Shown here: one piece after another, positions 29,382 through 38,196 of the stretch
Layout of the letters: each line of letters begins with the position of its first letter
Position numbering within the stretch: position 1 is the stretch's first letter
Origin: Caballeronia cordobensis
GTDB lineage: Bacteria > Pseudomonadota > Gammaproteobacteria > Burkholderiales > Burkholderiaceae
DNA length: 64,000 nucleotides
Assembly (NCBI RefSeq): GCF_001544575.2
Contig: NZ_FCNY02000012.1
Coordinates: 165,150 to 229,149, forward strand
Direction: 5' to 3'
The notes under the pieces: model-generated
What the model saw: the letters and a program-made list of their open reading frames with translations, nothing else
Database searches by the model: none
Told to the model about the DNA's origin: nothing
Program-made: the position numbers and the translations under genes

Positions 29382-30467
29382 ATGACTCATGCCCATCATG
29401 GCAACCCTGAAACCTTGCTCTCGGTAATCATTCCTGCCTACAACGTCGAGCATTTCATCGCCGCATCGCTTGAATCCGCGCTCTCGCAGCCGCGCGCCGA
29501 TGAAATCGAGTTGATCGTCATCGACGACGGCTCGACCGATCTCACGCTCGAACGCATACTCGAGGTTCAGCGCAGCGGGCGCGCGCCGAATATGCGCGTG
29601 ATCCATCAGGAAAACCGCGGTGTCTCCGCCGCGCGCAATCGCGCGATCGCCGAAGCAACGTCGCCGTATATCGGCTTTCTCGACTCGGACGACGTCTGGT
29701 CCGCGGACTTCACCGCGAAGATCATGCCGCTTCTCGACGCCGCCACGGCGGACATCATCGAGTTCAACGTAGGCATCATCGATTCGGACGGCAAGGTAAT
29801 CGACAAGGTCACGTTGATCGATCCGGCGACGGTCGGTCATCGCGCATGCGACCTCGACGCGCTGCTCGACTTCGCGCGCGTGTACCAGGTGTTTCCCGTC
29901 GCACGCGTCTACAAGCGGGAGCTATGGAACGGCATCGAGTTTCCGACGGGCCGCGTCTACGAAGACGCCGCCGCGATTCCGCTCGTCTACGCGCGGGCGA
30001 CATCGCTCTTCCGTCTTGCCGACGATCTCTATTTCTATCGGCGCCGCGCGGGCAGCATCACGACCAGGGCCACGCCGAACACGGTGACATCGCTTGCCAC
30101 CTGCGCGGAAGAAACGATGGAGCGCTGCAACGGCGACGCGCTGGACCCCTTCTGGCTCGCGATGTTTCACAAGGTTTTCTCATATGCGTGTCATCAGGCC
30201 GCGCGCGTGGATACGCCCGCATTCGCTCAATCGATGCGCACGATCGAAGCCACTGCCGCGCGCTATCGCCGCTTCGCCGCGGGCCGCAACGATACGCCGA
30301 AGGAACTGCGCTTTCACCGGAAGATTGTCGTCGATCGCCGCTGGTTTCAGGCGAAGCGCATGGTCAAGCGCGCGCTTGGAATGGAGTTGCGCCCGCCCTC
30401 GACAGCGCGCGCGCATGCATCCGGCAAAGCGAGCACGCGTTCACACGCAAGCGTTAGCCGCGACTAA
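29382..30467 (+). CDS. Family 2 glycosyltransferase
   Basis: A 361-residue inverting GT2 enzyme, likely adding a sugar to a lipid-linked repeat unit on the cytoplasmic face. It has the GT-A signatures LSVIIPAYNVEHFIAASLESAL, ELIVIDDGSTD, ENRGVSAARNRAIAEA and the metal-binding FLDSDDVW. The C-terminal ~60 residues are basic and of low complexity. The ATG at 29382 precedes the conserved domain directly; the frame is open upstream but without similarity. It is the first gene of the exopolysaccharide cluster, separated from the flippase by 470 bases. The donor sugar cannot be inferred. Confidence 0.88.
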   Translation: MTHAHHGNPETLLSVIIPAYNVEHFIAASLESALSQPRADEIELIVIDDGSTDLTLERILEVQRSGRAPNMRVIHQENRGVSAARNRAIAEATSPYIGFLDSDDVWSADFTAKIMPLLDAATADIIEFNVGIIDSDGKVIDKVTLIDPATVGHRACDLDALLDFARVYQVFPVARVYKRELWNGIEFPTGRVYEDAAAIPLVYARATSLFRLADDLYFYRRRAGSITTRATPNTVTSLATCAEETMERCNGDALDPFWLAMFHKVFSYACHQAARVDTPAFAQSMRTIEATAARYRRFAAGRNDTPKELRFHRKIVVDRRWFQAKRMVKRALGMELRPPSTARAHASGKASTRSHASVSRD

Positions 30468-30937
30468 GAAATGCTTGAGCGCGGCAAGGACTGCGCTTAA
30501 GGACGACCGCTAAAGAATGCTCAAAGATGGCGCCGCTGTCAGCTTCACGATATGTGGATGCCTAGCATCACTTCGAGTCGTTTTCAATCGAACGATCATG
30601 TCTCTCTTGAGACCTTGCGTGGGCCAACCCACTGACGAATACCCTTTTCTTTTGTTAAATAACGTTTGCTATAGTGCTTGCGCATTCTCCGGATGGACGT
30701 CGATGGTCCGGAACCGGCGCATTCCGTTCAACTCAAGCGCACCCGAGGCCAGGCCAAGGCATGGGCGCGCAGACCTCTTTGGCCGCGTGCCGCACCGACC
30801 GCGAAACGCACGAGCGAAACTATCCGCTCCATGCGCTGTCAGGCAAAGGCCCACTCGAATCGGCGGACCTGCAGGGTTCGCAATCTTGCGTCATAGTCAT
30901 AAAGATCACGCTGCGCGAAAGCGGGGAAAACCGTTCA
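30468..30937 (+). other. Gap before the flippase gene, promoter and long leader
   Basis: No convincing gene is seen. An AT-rich patch around 30635-30680 contains an extended -10 candidate, and transcription from it would give an untranslated leader of about 255 bases before the ATG at 30938. No JUMPstart-type element was recognised. Confidence 0.45.
30667..30675 (+). promoter_or_regulatory. Extended -10 promoter candidate for the flippase gene
   Basis: TGCTATAGT (TGn plus TATAGT) lies in a locally AT-rich stretch; the -35 region at normal spacing (TTCTTT) is weak. Confidence 0.4.
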
Positions 30938-32215
30938 ATGGCTTCATTCCGAAAGAACTTCACGATACTGATGACGTTGCAGGTATCCACGTACCTTGCA
31001 CCGCTCCTGACGGTGCCGTGGCTTGCGCGCGTACTCGGGCCGGGCGAATATGGACGCCTGGCATTCGGCCTGGCCTTCACCGCGTATTTCATCTCCCTCA
31101 CGAACTACAGCTTTTCGCTCACGGCCACGCCGAAGATTTCGATCAATCGCGAGAACCGCGAGCTGCGCTCCAAGGTGTTCTGGGAAACCATCCTCACGCA
31201 AGCCATGCTCGCGCTTGCGGGATTCCTCGTGGTGATCGTGCTCACGTCCGTGGTGCCCTATCTCGAAGAGAACCGTACTCTGCTGTTGATCGGCTATGGT
31301 CAGGCGGTCGGTGCAATGCTGATTCCGACATGGTATTTTCAGGGCGTCGAAGATCTTGGCGTATTGAGCCTGCTCGTATTCATCGGACGCGCGCTCAGCA
31401 TTCCTGCGATGTATCTCTTCGTGCGCGAGCATGACGACCTCTATATGGCAATGGCTGTCAACGCGCTGGTGCCGTTGCTATCGGGTATCGCAATTTGCAC
31501 GTACTTGTACTTTCGGCGCGAGCTCGACTTCGTGCGCGTGTCGTTCAAGACCATCGTCGGTCGTCTGAAGGACGGCTGGAGCGTCTTCATCGCGACATCC
31601 ATCGTCGATATCTATGCATCGAGCAATATCGTGCTGCTGACATTCATGGCGGGTAACGTTGCGGCAGGTTACTTCGCGGCGGCGGACAAGCTGATCCGCG
31701 CGGCACTGAATATGCTGCAACCGTTGAAGACGGCGGCCTATCCACGCGTGAGCTTCCTCATGCATCACGCCAAGGACGACGCCTTTGCATTCCTGCGCAA
31801 GATGTTCGTCGTGCAGGGCTTGATCGTGTCGCTGATCTCGCTATGCATCTTCTTTGGCGCACCGCTTGCTGTAAAACTCTTGTATGGACCGAAGTTCTTG
31901 CCTACCGTAGAGGTGTTGCGATGGATGGCGTTCGTGCCGTTGATGGCGGGGCTCTCCGATCTCTTCGGTGTTCAGACCATGCTTCCGCTCGGCATGCGGT
32001 CGCAATTCAGCCGCGTGCTGATGGCATCCGCTGTCGTGAACTTCGCCACGCTCGCCGTGCTTGTGAAGCTCTTCGGCGAACAGGGCGCGGCGGCCACGGT
32101 GCTGATCGTAGAGACATTCATTGCCGCGGCGATGGCCTTCACGCTGTATCTGCAAGGCGTGCCGCTTTTGAAGCGCCCGATTGCGGAAGGCGCGGGTTCA
32201 GAAACGACGACTTAA
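30938..32215 (+). CDS. Wzx-type polysaccharide flippase
   Basis: A 425-residue polytopic membrane protein of the MOP superfamily (polysaccharide biosynthesis protein, RfbX/Wzx type). It begins with FTILMTLQVSTYLAPLLTVPWLARVLGPGEYG, the usual Wzx helix 1 with its GxxxYG loop, and has about twelve hydrophobic segments. It should flip undecaprenyl-diphosphate-linked repeat units to the periplasmic face. The ATG at 30938 follows GGGGA at 11 bases. The frame is open upstream, but those residues are not membrane-like. Its place among glycosyltransferases, a Wzc and a polymerase supports a Wzx/Wzy-dependent pathway. Confidence 0.9.
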   Translation: MASFRKNFTILMTLQVSTYLAPLLTVPWLARVLGPGEYGRLAFGLAFTAYFISLTNYSFSLTATPKISINRENRELRSKVFWETILTQAMLALAGFLVVIVLTSVVPYLEENRTLLLIGYGQAVGAMLIPTWYFQGVEDLGVLSLLVFIGRALSIPAMYLFVREHDDLYMAMAVNALVPLLSGIAICTYLYFRRELDFVRVSFKTIVGRLKDGWSVFIATSIVDIYASSNIVLLTFMAGNVAAGYFAAADKLIRAALNMLQPLKTAAYPRVSFLMHHAKDDAFAFLRKMFVVQGLIVSLISLCIFFGAPLAVKLLYGPKFLPTVEVLRWMAFVPLMAGLSDLFGVQTMLPLGMRSQFSRVLMASAVVNFATLAVLVKLFGEQGAAATVLIVETFIAAAMAFTLYLQGVPLLKRPIAEGAGSETTT

Positions 32216-32374
32216 GCCTCAAGCGGCCTCTGCACCACGAAGTCGCATTTGGCGCATTCGACTTGCGCGCTACTACAAAGTTGCATTTAAGTATGTGACT
32301 GACCGAACCGACCCATGCAGTTCGAGCCGATATCGTATTGGTACGAACAGTGTTTAATTAAGAGAGCCCGTGTG

Positions 32375-32563
32375 ATGGAAACAGAAGAAACATCGATTGA
32401 ACACGTACAGAAGCTAGTGGATCAGGCCGAGAGCCTGCGCATGCAATCCGTGGCGGTCCCGCTCAAGGATCTGCAAATACTTCTGGAGATTTGCGAAGCC
32501 GCCATTGCTCAGCAGAATGCCGCGGAATTGATCGCGGAACATCCGTATTCGCCTGCCCAGTAA
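32375..32563 (+). CDS. Small hypothetical protein (62 residues)
   Basis: An acidic protein starting METEETSIEHVQKLVDQAES and ending AEHPYSPAQ, predicted to be largely alpha-helical with a heptad-like spacing of Leu, Val and Ile. The ATG at 32375 follows a purine-rich AGAGAG stretch; an upstream ATG at 32315 in the same frame is less likely. I do not recognise a family. It lies between the flippase and a GT4 gene, and its composition is that of a real protein rather than a shadow frame. Confidence 0.55.
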   Translation: METEETSIEHVQKLVDQAESLRMQSVAVPLKDLQILLEICEAAIAQQNAAELIAEHPYSPAQ

Positions 32564-33082
32564 CGATCCTTCTTTCGAGCGCGCGGCGGGAAAACTGCCC
32601 CAAGGCGCGGCCTTGGGAACGCTCGAAACCGATTGACCGACCCACTTTACGTCGTGCCGCAGAGAGGCCGTTTTTACCGGGCCCGAGCACATTAGCATCG
32701 GCGCGACGCAGAACAATCTTCACAAAGACCAGCCTTGCCGGGCCTGTATCGGTCAAATCGACTCGTTCAGGCGTACGCATGAGGTAAATCCAGGCTTGTT
32801 TCTCGAGCTTGTCGGGGCCGTTCGTTGCGCTCGTCGCAAGGAACGCGCATTGCTATGCCGGATCCCGTGAGTACGCCCGAGCGCCCATGAGCGCTCGATT
32901 AGTACTGCGACACGCACATCCCGGCCCGTATGCGGTTTCCTCAAGGGCAGCCGCGCTGCTCCAAATCCTATACGTACGCCGTACTTAAAAGTGTCACGCC
33001 AATTACTTGATAACGACCAGACCATCCCTTCCATTGCGTATTGCCGCGGGCGCTCGGCACGACGCTATTCGAAGAGTCCAAT
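32564..33082. other. 519-base gap inside the polysaccharide cluster
   Basis: No gene is supported; open frames here are not protein-like. CGAGCGC (32878-32884) and GCGCTCG (32891-32897) form a 7-bp hairpin with a 6-base loop. The last ~100 bases before the next gene are more AT-rich and may hold its promoter, but no clear -35/-10 pair is seen. Confidence 0.4.
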
Positions 33083-34234
33083 ATGAAAGAGATCGTCCAT
33101 ATCACCGAAGCCTTTGGCGGCGGTGTGCTCTCCATGCTGACCCAGCTATCGAACCGCGCAGCGGCCGCTGGCGTCGGCGTAACGATCCTTCATTCGATTC
33201 GGCAGGAAACGCCCAACGACTTCTCGAAGCTCTTTCATCCGGCGGTCAAGCTGACCTATGTGAACATGGTTCGTGAAGTCAGCGTGAAGCACGACCTGTC
33301 GGGTCTTCGGGATCTGGTCCGCAAGCTCAGGGAGTGCGATCCTTCGGTGATCCATCTCCATTCGTCGAAAGCCGGCGTGCTGGGGCGCGCCGCCGCGCGC
33401 ATCGCAGCGCCGCGTGCTCGCGTGTTCTATTCGCCGCATGGCCTGGCCTTTCTGCGCCGCGACGTGTCGGCTGCCAAGCAGTTCGCTTATCTGAGCTTCG
33501 AGCGTATCGCGGCGCGCCTTGGCGGCACCATCGTGGCGTGCTCGAAAAGCGAGCTTGCCGAGATCGAAACGAAGATGCACGCGCGGCAGGCCCGCATGAT
33601 CGAGAACGGCGTGAACGTGGCGGAGATCCCGCCGCGCATCGAAAAGCGCGACGGCGAACTCGTCATCGGCATGAGCGGACGCGCAATGTTCCAGAAGAAT
33701 CATGAGGCCTTCGTGAAGCTCGCCACCGCGTTGCACGGCCCTTCCGTTCGCTTCGTGTGGATCGGCGGCAGCGAGGACGAGTTGCCGGCCGGAACGCCGA
33801 AAGGCGCGGTGTCGTGCAGCGGCTGGGTCACGCGCGAACGCGCGCTCGAATTGACCTCTGAACTCGATATCTATGTGCAGACATCGCGTTGGGAAGGCAT
33901 GCCCATCGCACTGATCGAAGCGCAGGTCGCGGGCATTCCCGCGGTCGTCACGGATGTCGTCGGCAATCGCGACGTCGTTCAGCACGGGCTGACGGGCTTC
34001 GTCGCATCGAGCGCGGAAGAAATGGAGAAGTGCATCGCGATCCTGCGCGACGAGCCGGCATTGCGCGCGCGCATGGGCGCGGCGGCGCGGGCATCGGCGA
34101 GCAAGCGCTTTTCGATGGACGCGATCTTCCGCCAGTGGCTCCTGATGTACCAGTTCGGCTCCGACAAGCCCGCGCGCGAACTCGGCGCAAACCAGGCCGC
34201 CTCGTATGAAACCAGCTCCGATTCACAGTTCTGA
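33083..34234 (+). CDS. Family 4 glycosyltransferase
   Basis: A 383-residue retaining GT-B enzyme. The N-terminal half has HITEAFGGGVLSMLTQLSNRA and IHLHSSKAGVLGRAAA; the C-terminal half has VIGMSGRAMFQKNHEAF, SRWEGMPIALIEAQVAGIPAVVTDVVGN and HGLTGF, the nucleotide-sugar-binding E-x7-E region of GT4. It resembles capsular or exopolysaccharide transferases of the EpsD/WcaL kind. The ATG at 33083 begins MKEIVHITE, the expected family start; 14 further residues are open upstream. Its end overlaps the next GT4 gene by 29 bases. Confidence 0.9.
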   Translation: MKEIVHITEAFGGGVLSMLTQLSNRAAAAGVGVTILHSIRQETPNDFSKLFHPAVKLTYVNMVREVSVKHDLSGLRDLVRKLRECDPSVIHLHSSKAGVLGRAAARIAAPRARVFYSPHGLAFLRRDVSAAKQFAYLSFERIAARLGGTIVACSKSELAEIETKMHARQARMIENGVNVAEIPPRIEKRDGELVIGMSGRAMFQKNHEAFVKLATALHGPSVRFVWIGGSEDELPAGTPKGAVSCSGWVTRERALELTSELDIYVQTSRWEGMPIALIEAQVAGIPAVVTDVVGNRDVVQHGLTGFVASSAEEMEKCIAILRDEPALRARMGAAARASASKRFSMDAIFRQWLLMYQFGSDKPARELGANQAASYETSSDSQF

Positions 34235-35324
34235 CGCCCTGCACATGGATACTTCCATCGCCACCAGCAAGTTTGTTTATAACGGCCGCTTCACGAGCCA
34301 GAAGACCACGGGCGTGCAGCGCGTCGCGAGAGAGCTCGTCGCCGCGCTCGTGAAGTTGCCGCAAGGCGCGCACGTGACGCTCGCGGTGCCGCCGCAAGAC
34401 GGGCTCGATCCCGTGCAAGGCGTCGATACCGTGAAGCTCGGCTTCGGCAAGGGTGTCTTCTGGGAGCAGATCGTGTTGCCGCTCTTCGCCGGCCGCTCGC
34501 GCATCGTGAATCTCTCGAACTCGGGTTCCATCTTCCGGCCGAACCAGATCATCTATATGCACGATGCCGCGGTGTTCGATACGCCCGCGCATTTTTCGTG
34601 GAAGTTCCGCACGTGGTATCACGTGATGTTCTGGATTCTCGCGCGCACGTCGAGTTGCGTGCTGACCAACTCCGTGTTTTCGCGCGACCGGCTCGCGCAT
34701 CATGTCGGCGTGCCTGCGGAGCGCATCGGCGTGGTGCCGCTCGCCGCCGACCATCTCGATCCCATCGCGCCGGATACCACGGTGATCGATGAACTCGGTC
34801 TCACGAAGAACCGCTACGTGCTCGCCGTGAGCAGCATGAATCCGACGAAAAACTTCAAGCGCCTCGTGGAAGCATTCATGCGCCTGAACGATCCGTCGAT
34901 CGATCTCGTGATCGTCGGTATGAAGAATGCCGCCATCTTCGGCAAGGCGCACGATCTGTCGAACGCGCCTAACATCAAGCAGGCGGGCTACGTCAGTGAT
35001 GAAAAACTGAAAGCGCTCTATCAACATGCCGCGTGCTTCCTCTATCCTTCGATTTACGAAGGTTTCGGCATTCCGCCGCTGGAGGCGATGCGCAACGGCT
35101 GTCCGACGCTCGTCGGCCGCGCGGCGGCGTTGCCCGAGACGTGCGGGGATGCATCGATCTATTGCGACCCGTTTTCGGTGGAAGATATCTCGGGCAAGTT
35201 GCGCCAGCTGCTCGATTCGCCGGAGCTGAGCGAGGATCTCAAACGGCGTGGCCTCGCGCACGCCGAGCGTTTCCGCTGGACGGAGAGCGCGCGCCTGCTC
35301 ATGCAATTCATCGACAAGGCGTGA
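34206..35324 (+). CDS. Family 4 glycosyltransferase
   Basis: A 372-residue GT-B transferase with the TGVQRVARELV motif typical of mannosyl- and rhamnosyl-type exopolysaccharide transferases, HDAAVFDTPAHFS, TNSVFSRDRLAHHVGV, VSSMNPTKNFKRLVEAF, and the donor-binding LYPSIYEGFGIPPLEAMRNGCPTLV. The start is uncertain: ATG 34206 overlaps the previous gene by 29 bases, and ATG 34245 (MDTSIATSKF) would give 359 residues with no overlap. Both lack a strong ribosome-binding site. Confidence 0.9.
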   Translation: MKPAPIHSSDALHMDTSIATSKFVYNGRFTSQKTTGVQRVARELVAALVKLPQGAHVTLAVPPQDGLDPVQGVDTVKLGFGKGVFWEQIVLPLFAGRSRIVNLSNSGSIFRPNQIIYMHDAAVFDTPAHFSWKFRTWYHVMFWILARTSSCVLTNSVFSRDRLAHHVGVPAERIGVVPLAADHLDPIAPDTTVIDELGLTKNRYVLAVSSMNPTKNFKRLVEAFMRLNDPSIDLVIVGMKNAAIFGKAHDLSNAPNIKQAGYVSDEKLKALYQHAACFLYPSIYEGFGIPPLEAMRNGCPTLVGRAAALPETCGDASIYCDPFSVEDISGKLRQLLDSPELSEDLKRRGLAHAERFRWTESARLLMQFIDKA

Positions 35325-35373
35325 TTGCGTCGTGGCGATTTGAGCCGCGCCCGGCGCAGAAAGGGGGAAATTG

Positions 35374-36576
35374 GTGAAGTTGGGAATCTACTGCGACTCG
35401 GGTATCAACGGCGGTCACGAAGAAATGCTTAAGCGCTTCATGCTCGCGCTCGTCGAGTGCGCGCATGTCGAGGCTTTGCATATCCTCGTGCCGACGGCGA
35501 ACGAGCCGCTGTATCGTTATGTGAGCGATCTGGCGCGCGCGCATCCGAAAGTCGGCACGATCGGTCTTTCCTACACGGCCGAATCGATACACGGCAATGT
35601 CTTTACGCTGCTGCGCAAGGCCCGCGCGACCGCGGCGACATTGCGCGGGTTGCGCCTGAACAAGCTGCTGATCGCGCAAGGCACGATCGTCTCGGGCATC
35701 GCGGGCCTGCTCGCCGGACGTCAAGCGCGCACGCGCACGGTGAGCTACCTGCCGCTCGTCGATGAAGCGCCGGTGAACGCAAGCCGTGGCGCAAGAATCA
35801 AATGGCTCGTCAAGCGCGCGCTGTATCGCGTGCCGCATGAATACGTGACGCTCAACGATCATCTGTGCGGCAAGCTGAGCCAGCTCGCGCCCAACGCGCG
35901 CGCGATGATCCTCGAGAATTACGTCGACGATCGCTTCAGCCGCTCGACGCTCACGAAGGACGCGGCGCGCGCCGCGCTCGGCCTGCCCGACGACGGCACC
36001 ACGATCGTCGCGCATATCGGGCGGCTAAACTTTCAGCAGAAGCGTCAGGATTTCCTGATGCACGCGATCGAACGTCACGCGGATGCATTCGCACGTACGC
36101 TCGTGCTGATCGTCGGCGAAGGTCCGGATGAAGCGCGCCTGCAAGCGATGATCGACGCGAGCCCGACGCTATCAGCGTGCGTGCGCATGGTCGGTCCGAA
36201 GAAGGACGTGCTGCCCTATATCGTCGCGAGCGACGCGCTCGTGCTGCCTTCCGCGTACGAAGGCGTGCCGCTCGTCATGATCGAAGCCGTGCTCGCGCAA
36301 CGGCCCATCGTGGTGTCGCGTGTGTCGGGGCTCGATTCGTATCTGCCCGACGCCCTGCTGTTTCCGGCAAACGACCACGATGCATTCGTCGAGCGCATCT
36401 TCGCGGCGCGCAATCTTCCGCTCGCCGGGCTGGCGGGCGAGTTCAGAAGGCGTTTCTCGCGCGAAGTCTTCGACGCGCAGGCGCAAAACGTTCTGCTGCA
36501 TCCGGGCGGCGCAGGCGGAGCGCGCGGCGCGGGTGCGGGCGCGACACATCAACATTCAGACGTGCTGGCCAAATAG
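35374..36576 (+). CDS. Family 4 glycosyltransferase
   Basis: A 400-residue GT-B transferase. It starts VKLGIYCDSGINGGHEEML at GTG 35374, with GGGGG six bases before it; TTG 35371 is too close to that site. The C-terminal domain carries VAHIGRLNFQQKRQDFLM, LIVGEGPDEARLQAM and LPSAYEGVPLVMIEAVLAQRPIVVS. The last ~25 residues are Gly/Ala-rich and poorly conserved in appearance. It is the fourth transferase of the cluster, so the repeat unit has at least about four sugars if each adds one. Confidence 0.88.
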   Translation: MKLGIYCDSGINGGHEEMLKRFMLALVECAHVEALHILVPTANEPLYRYVSDLARAHPKVGTIGLSYTAESIHGNVFTLLRKARATAATLRGLRLNKLLIAQGTIVSGIAGLLAGRQARTRTVSYLPLVDEAPVNASRGARIKWLVKRALYRVPHEYVTLNDHLCGKLSQLAPNARAMILENYVDDRFSRSTLTKDAARAALGLPDDGTTIVAHIGRLNFQQKRQDFLMHAIERHADAFARTLVLIVGEGPDEARLQAMIDASPTLSACVRMVGPKKDVLPYIVASDALVLPSAYEGVPLVMIEAVLAQRPIVVSRVSGLDSYLPDALLFPANDHDAFVERIFAARNLPLAGLAGEFRRRFSREVFDAQAQNVLLHPGGAGGARGAGAGATHQHSDVLAK

Positions 36577-36609
36577 CCGCGCGCATCATCATCACGAGGC
36601 CGAACATCG

Positions 36610-37698
36610 ATGCGAACCATGTTGGCCGCGGTATCAGTCTTTGGTGCGCTGCTGTGCGCATCTGTCCTGATCTTCGCGCGCAGCGGCACGCCCGACGCGT
36701 ATCACAGCAGCCGTTCGTCCGCTTCATCGAAAGCGGATGCGGCGCCGAAGATCGCCTGCGACAAAGGATCGACCGGCGTCTTCTACGGGATTGCGGGGCA
36801 TCTGGAGCATCGCGGCGCGTATCGCATGAGCGACTACGACTTGCAGATTTCACAACTGCGAGACCTCGGTGTCACGATGTACGCGCAGGATGTATCGAAT
36901 GAGGAAAGCGCGCACATGGTCGCGGATTTCGCGCGCGCGGCGGCCAGGCAATGTATTGGCGTGCTGGCGCTCGTCACGCCCTTCGAGCCGCAGAAGCGCG
37001 CGAGCGAACAGGAAACCTTCGAGCGCGGCTATGCGCTCGGCAAGACCGCGGGGCGCGTTCTCAAAGGCCTCGTTACGTACTATCAGGTGGGCAACGAATA
37101 CGACAACTGGACGATACTCGGCTCGGACCGCAGCGGCGAGCATCCGAAGGACTACGACAACGCGATGTTCATGAAAGCGCGCGGCTCGATCCTCGGCCTC
37201 ATCAAGGGCATACGCGAAGCGAATCCCGACGCGAAGATCCTGCTGACGTCGTTCAGCTGGCTTCATTACGGTTTCACGGACATGCTGTACGCCGGTACGC
37301 AGCCCGATGGCACGAAGGGCCATCCGATACCGCAATGGGACATCACCGCGTGGCACTGGTATTCGAACATGGGCCCGATCACCGCGGCGGGCGACAAGAA
37401 GGTCAACGTGCTCGAACGCCTGCGCGACAGCTATGGCAAGCCCATCTGGATCACGGAATACGGCGTGCGGCCGAATCATGCGGACCCGGCGGGCTATCTC
37501 GTGGGCAAGGAAGCGTTGAAGGGATTCGTCTCGCTGGCGAAGACTTACAACATTCAGAACGTGACGTTGTACGAGCTCTACGACGACCAGCGCTATGGCG
37601 GCGACGGTAACTACGGCGTGATTCACGACGACGGCAAAACGCGCAAGTCACGCTTCAACACGGTGCGCGATTTCATCAAGGCGAACCCGATGCCCTAA
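36610..37698 (+). CDS. Secreted clan GH-A glycoside hydrolase-like protein
   Basis: A 362-residue protein with an N-terminal hydrophobic segment (about 4-22) that looks like a signal peptide or anchor, a short Ser/Ala linker, then a TIM-barrel hydrolase. Two motifs suggest the clan-A catalytic pair: YYQVGNEYDN with the acid/base glutamate and PIWITEYGVRPNH with the nucleophile glutamate, as in GH39/GH5-like enzymes. It starts at ATG 36610. In exopolysaccharide clusters such enzymes cut or edit the cluster's own polymer in the periplasm; that role is inferred here from context. Confidence 0.82.
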   Translation: MRTMLAAVSVFGALLCASVLIFARSGTPDAYHSSRSSASSKADAAPKIACDKGSTGVFYGIAGHLEHRGAYRMSDYDLQISQLRDLGVTMYAQDVSNEESAHMVADFARAAARQCIGVLALVTPFEPQKRASEQETFERGYALGKTAGRVLKGLVTYYQVGNEYDNWTILGSDRSGEHPKDYDNAMFMKARGSILGLIKGIREANPDAKILLTSFSWLHYGFTDMLYAGTQPDGTKGHPIPQWDITAWHWYSNMGPITAAGDKKVNVLERLRDSYGKPIWITEYGVRPNHADPAGYLVGKEALKGFVSLAKTYNIQNVTLYELYDDQRYGGDGNYGVIHDDGKTRKSRFNTVRDFIKANPMP

Positions 37699-38196
37699 AA
37701 ACACCAATGAATTGGTACGACGAAAACAACGGCTGCGAAACCGATGATTATCGCGCGAAAAGAGGGCCGCGCAAGTGGTATGCCCGCGCCTTTCGGTCGT
37801 TGAACGTTCGGTACTTAACAGACGCGAGCACTTCGCGACCGGAAGATAGGTTTGACGCTATTTTTTCCAGGCGTATCGTATCGTTTGATGACAAGCGACT
37901 CGAACGGGATTCGCGAGTTTCATCCGCCGAATCCAATAGACGCGGTTCCGAGGCACGGAGTGTGCTTCAGGCAAGGATCGCACTCCGACGAGCCGACGCG
38001 CTCCGTCTTGCGACCTCGAAGCATCGTACGCTTCGCTCGTTTTTCGAAAGCCTCTCGCGTCTTTAGTCTGGAAGCTCCGCCGGCCATGCGCCGCATCAAC
38101 AACACGTGAGACGTAGCGCGGACATGCCGCGCGGGCACTCTGCTTTTATCGCAGCCCGGACACAACGCTCAATTTATCGAACTGAGGACGGCGCCT
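37699..38196. other. 498-base gap before the Wzc-type gene
   Basis: No gene is supported. CGGAGTG (37956-37962) and CACTCCG (37981-37987) pair across an 18-base loop, and GAAGC/GCTTC pairs occur near 38020-38035. GAGGA at 38184-38188 is the ribosome-binding site that fixes the TTG start of the next gene. A promoter probably lies here but is not obvious. Confidence 0.45.

Noticed and set aside
32753..33034. A 93-residue minus-strand frame in the 519-base gap
   Set aside because: No ribosome-binding site or recognisable motif, and it is antisense to the direction of the cluster.
37707..38066. A 119-residue plus-strand frame before the Wzc gene
   Set aside because: It has no ribosome-binding site, no family resemblance, and an Arg/Ser-rich composition typical of non-coding frames.
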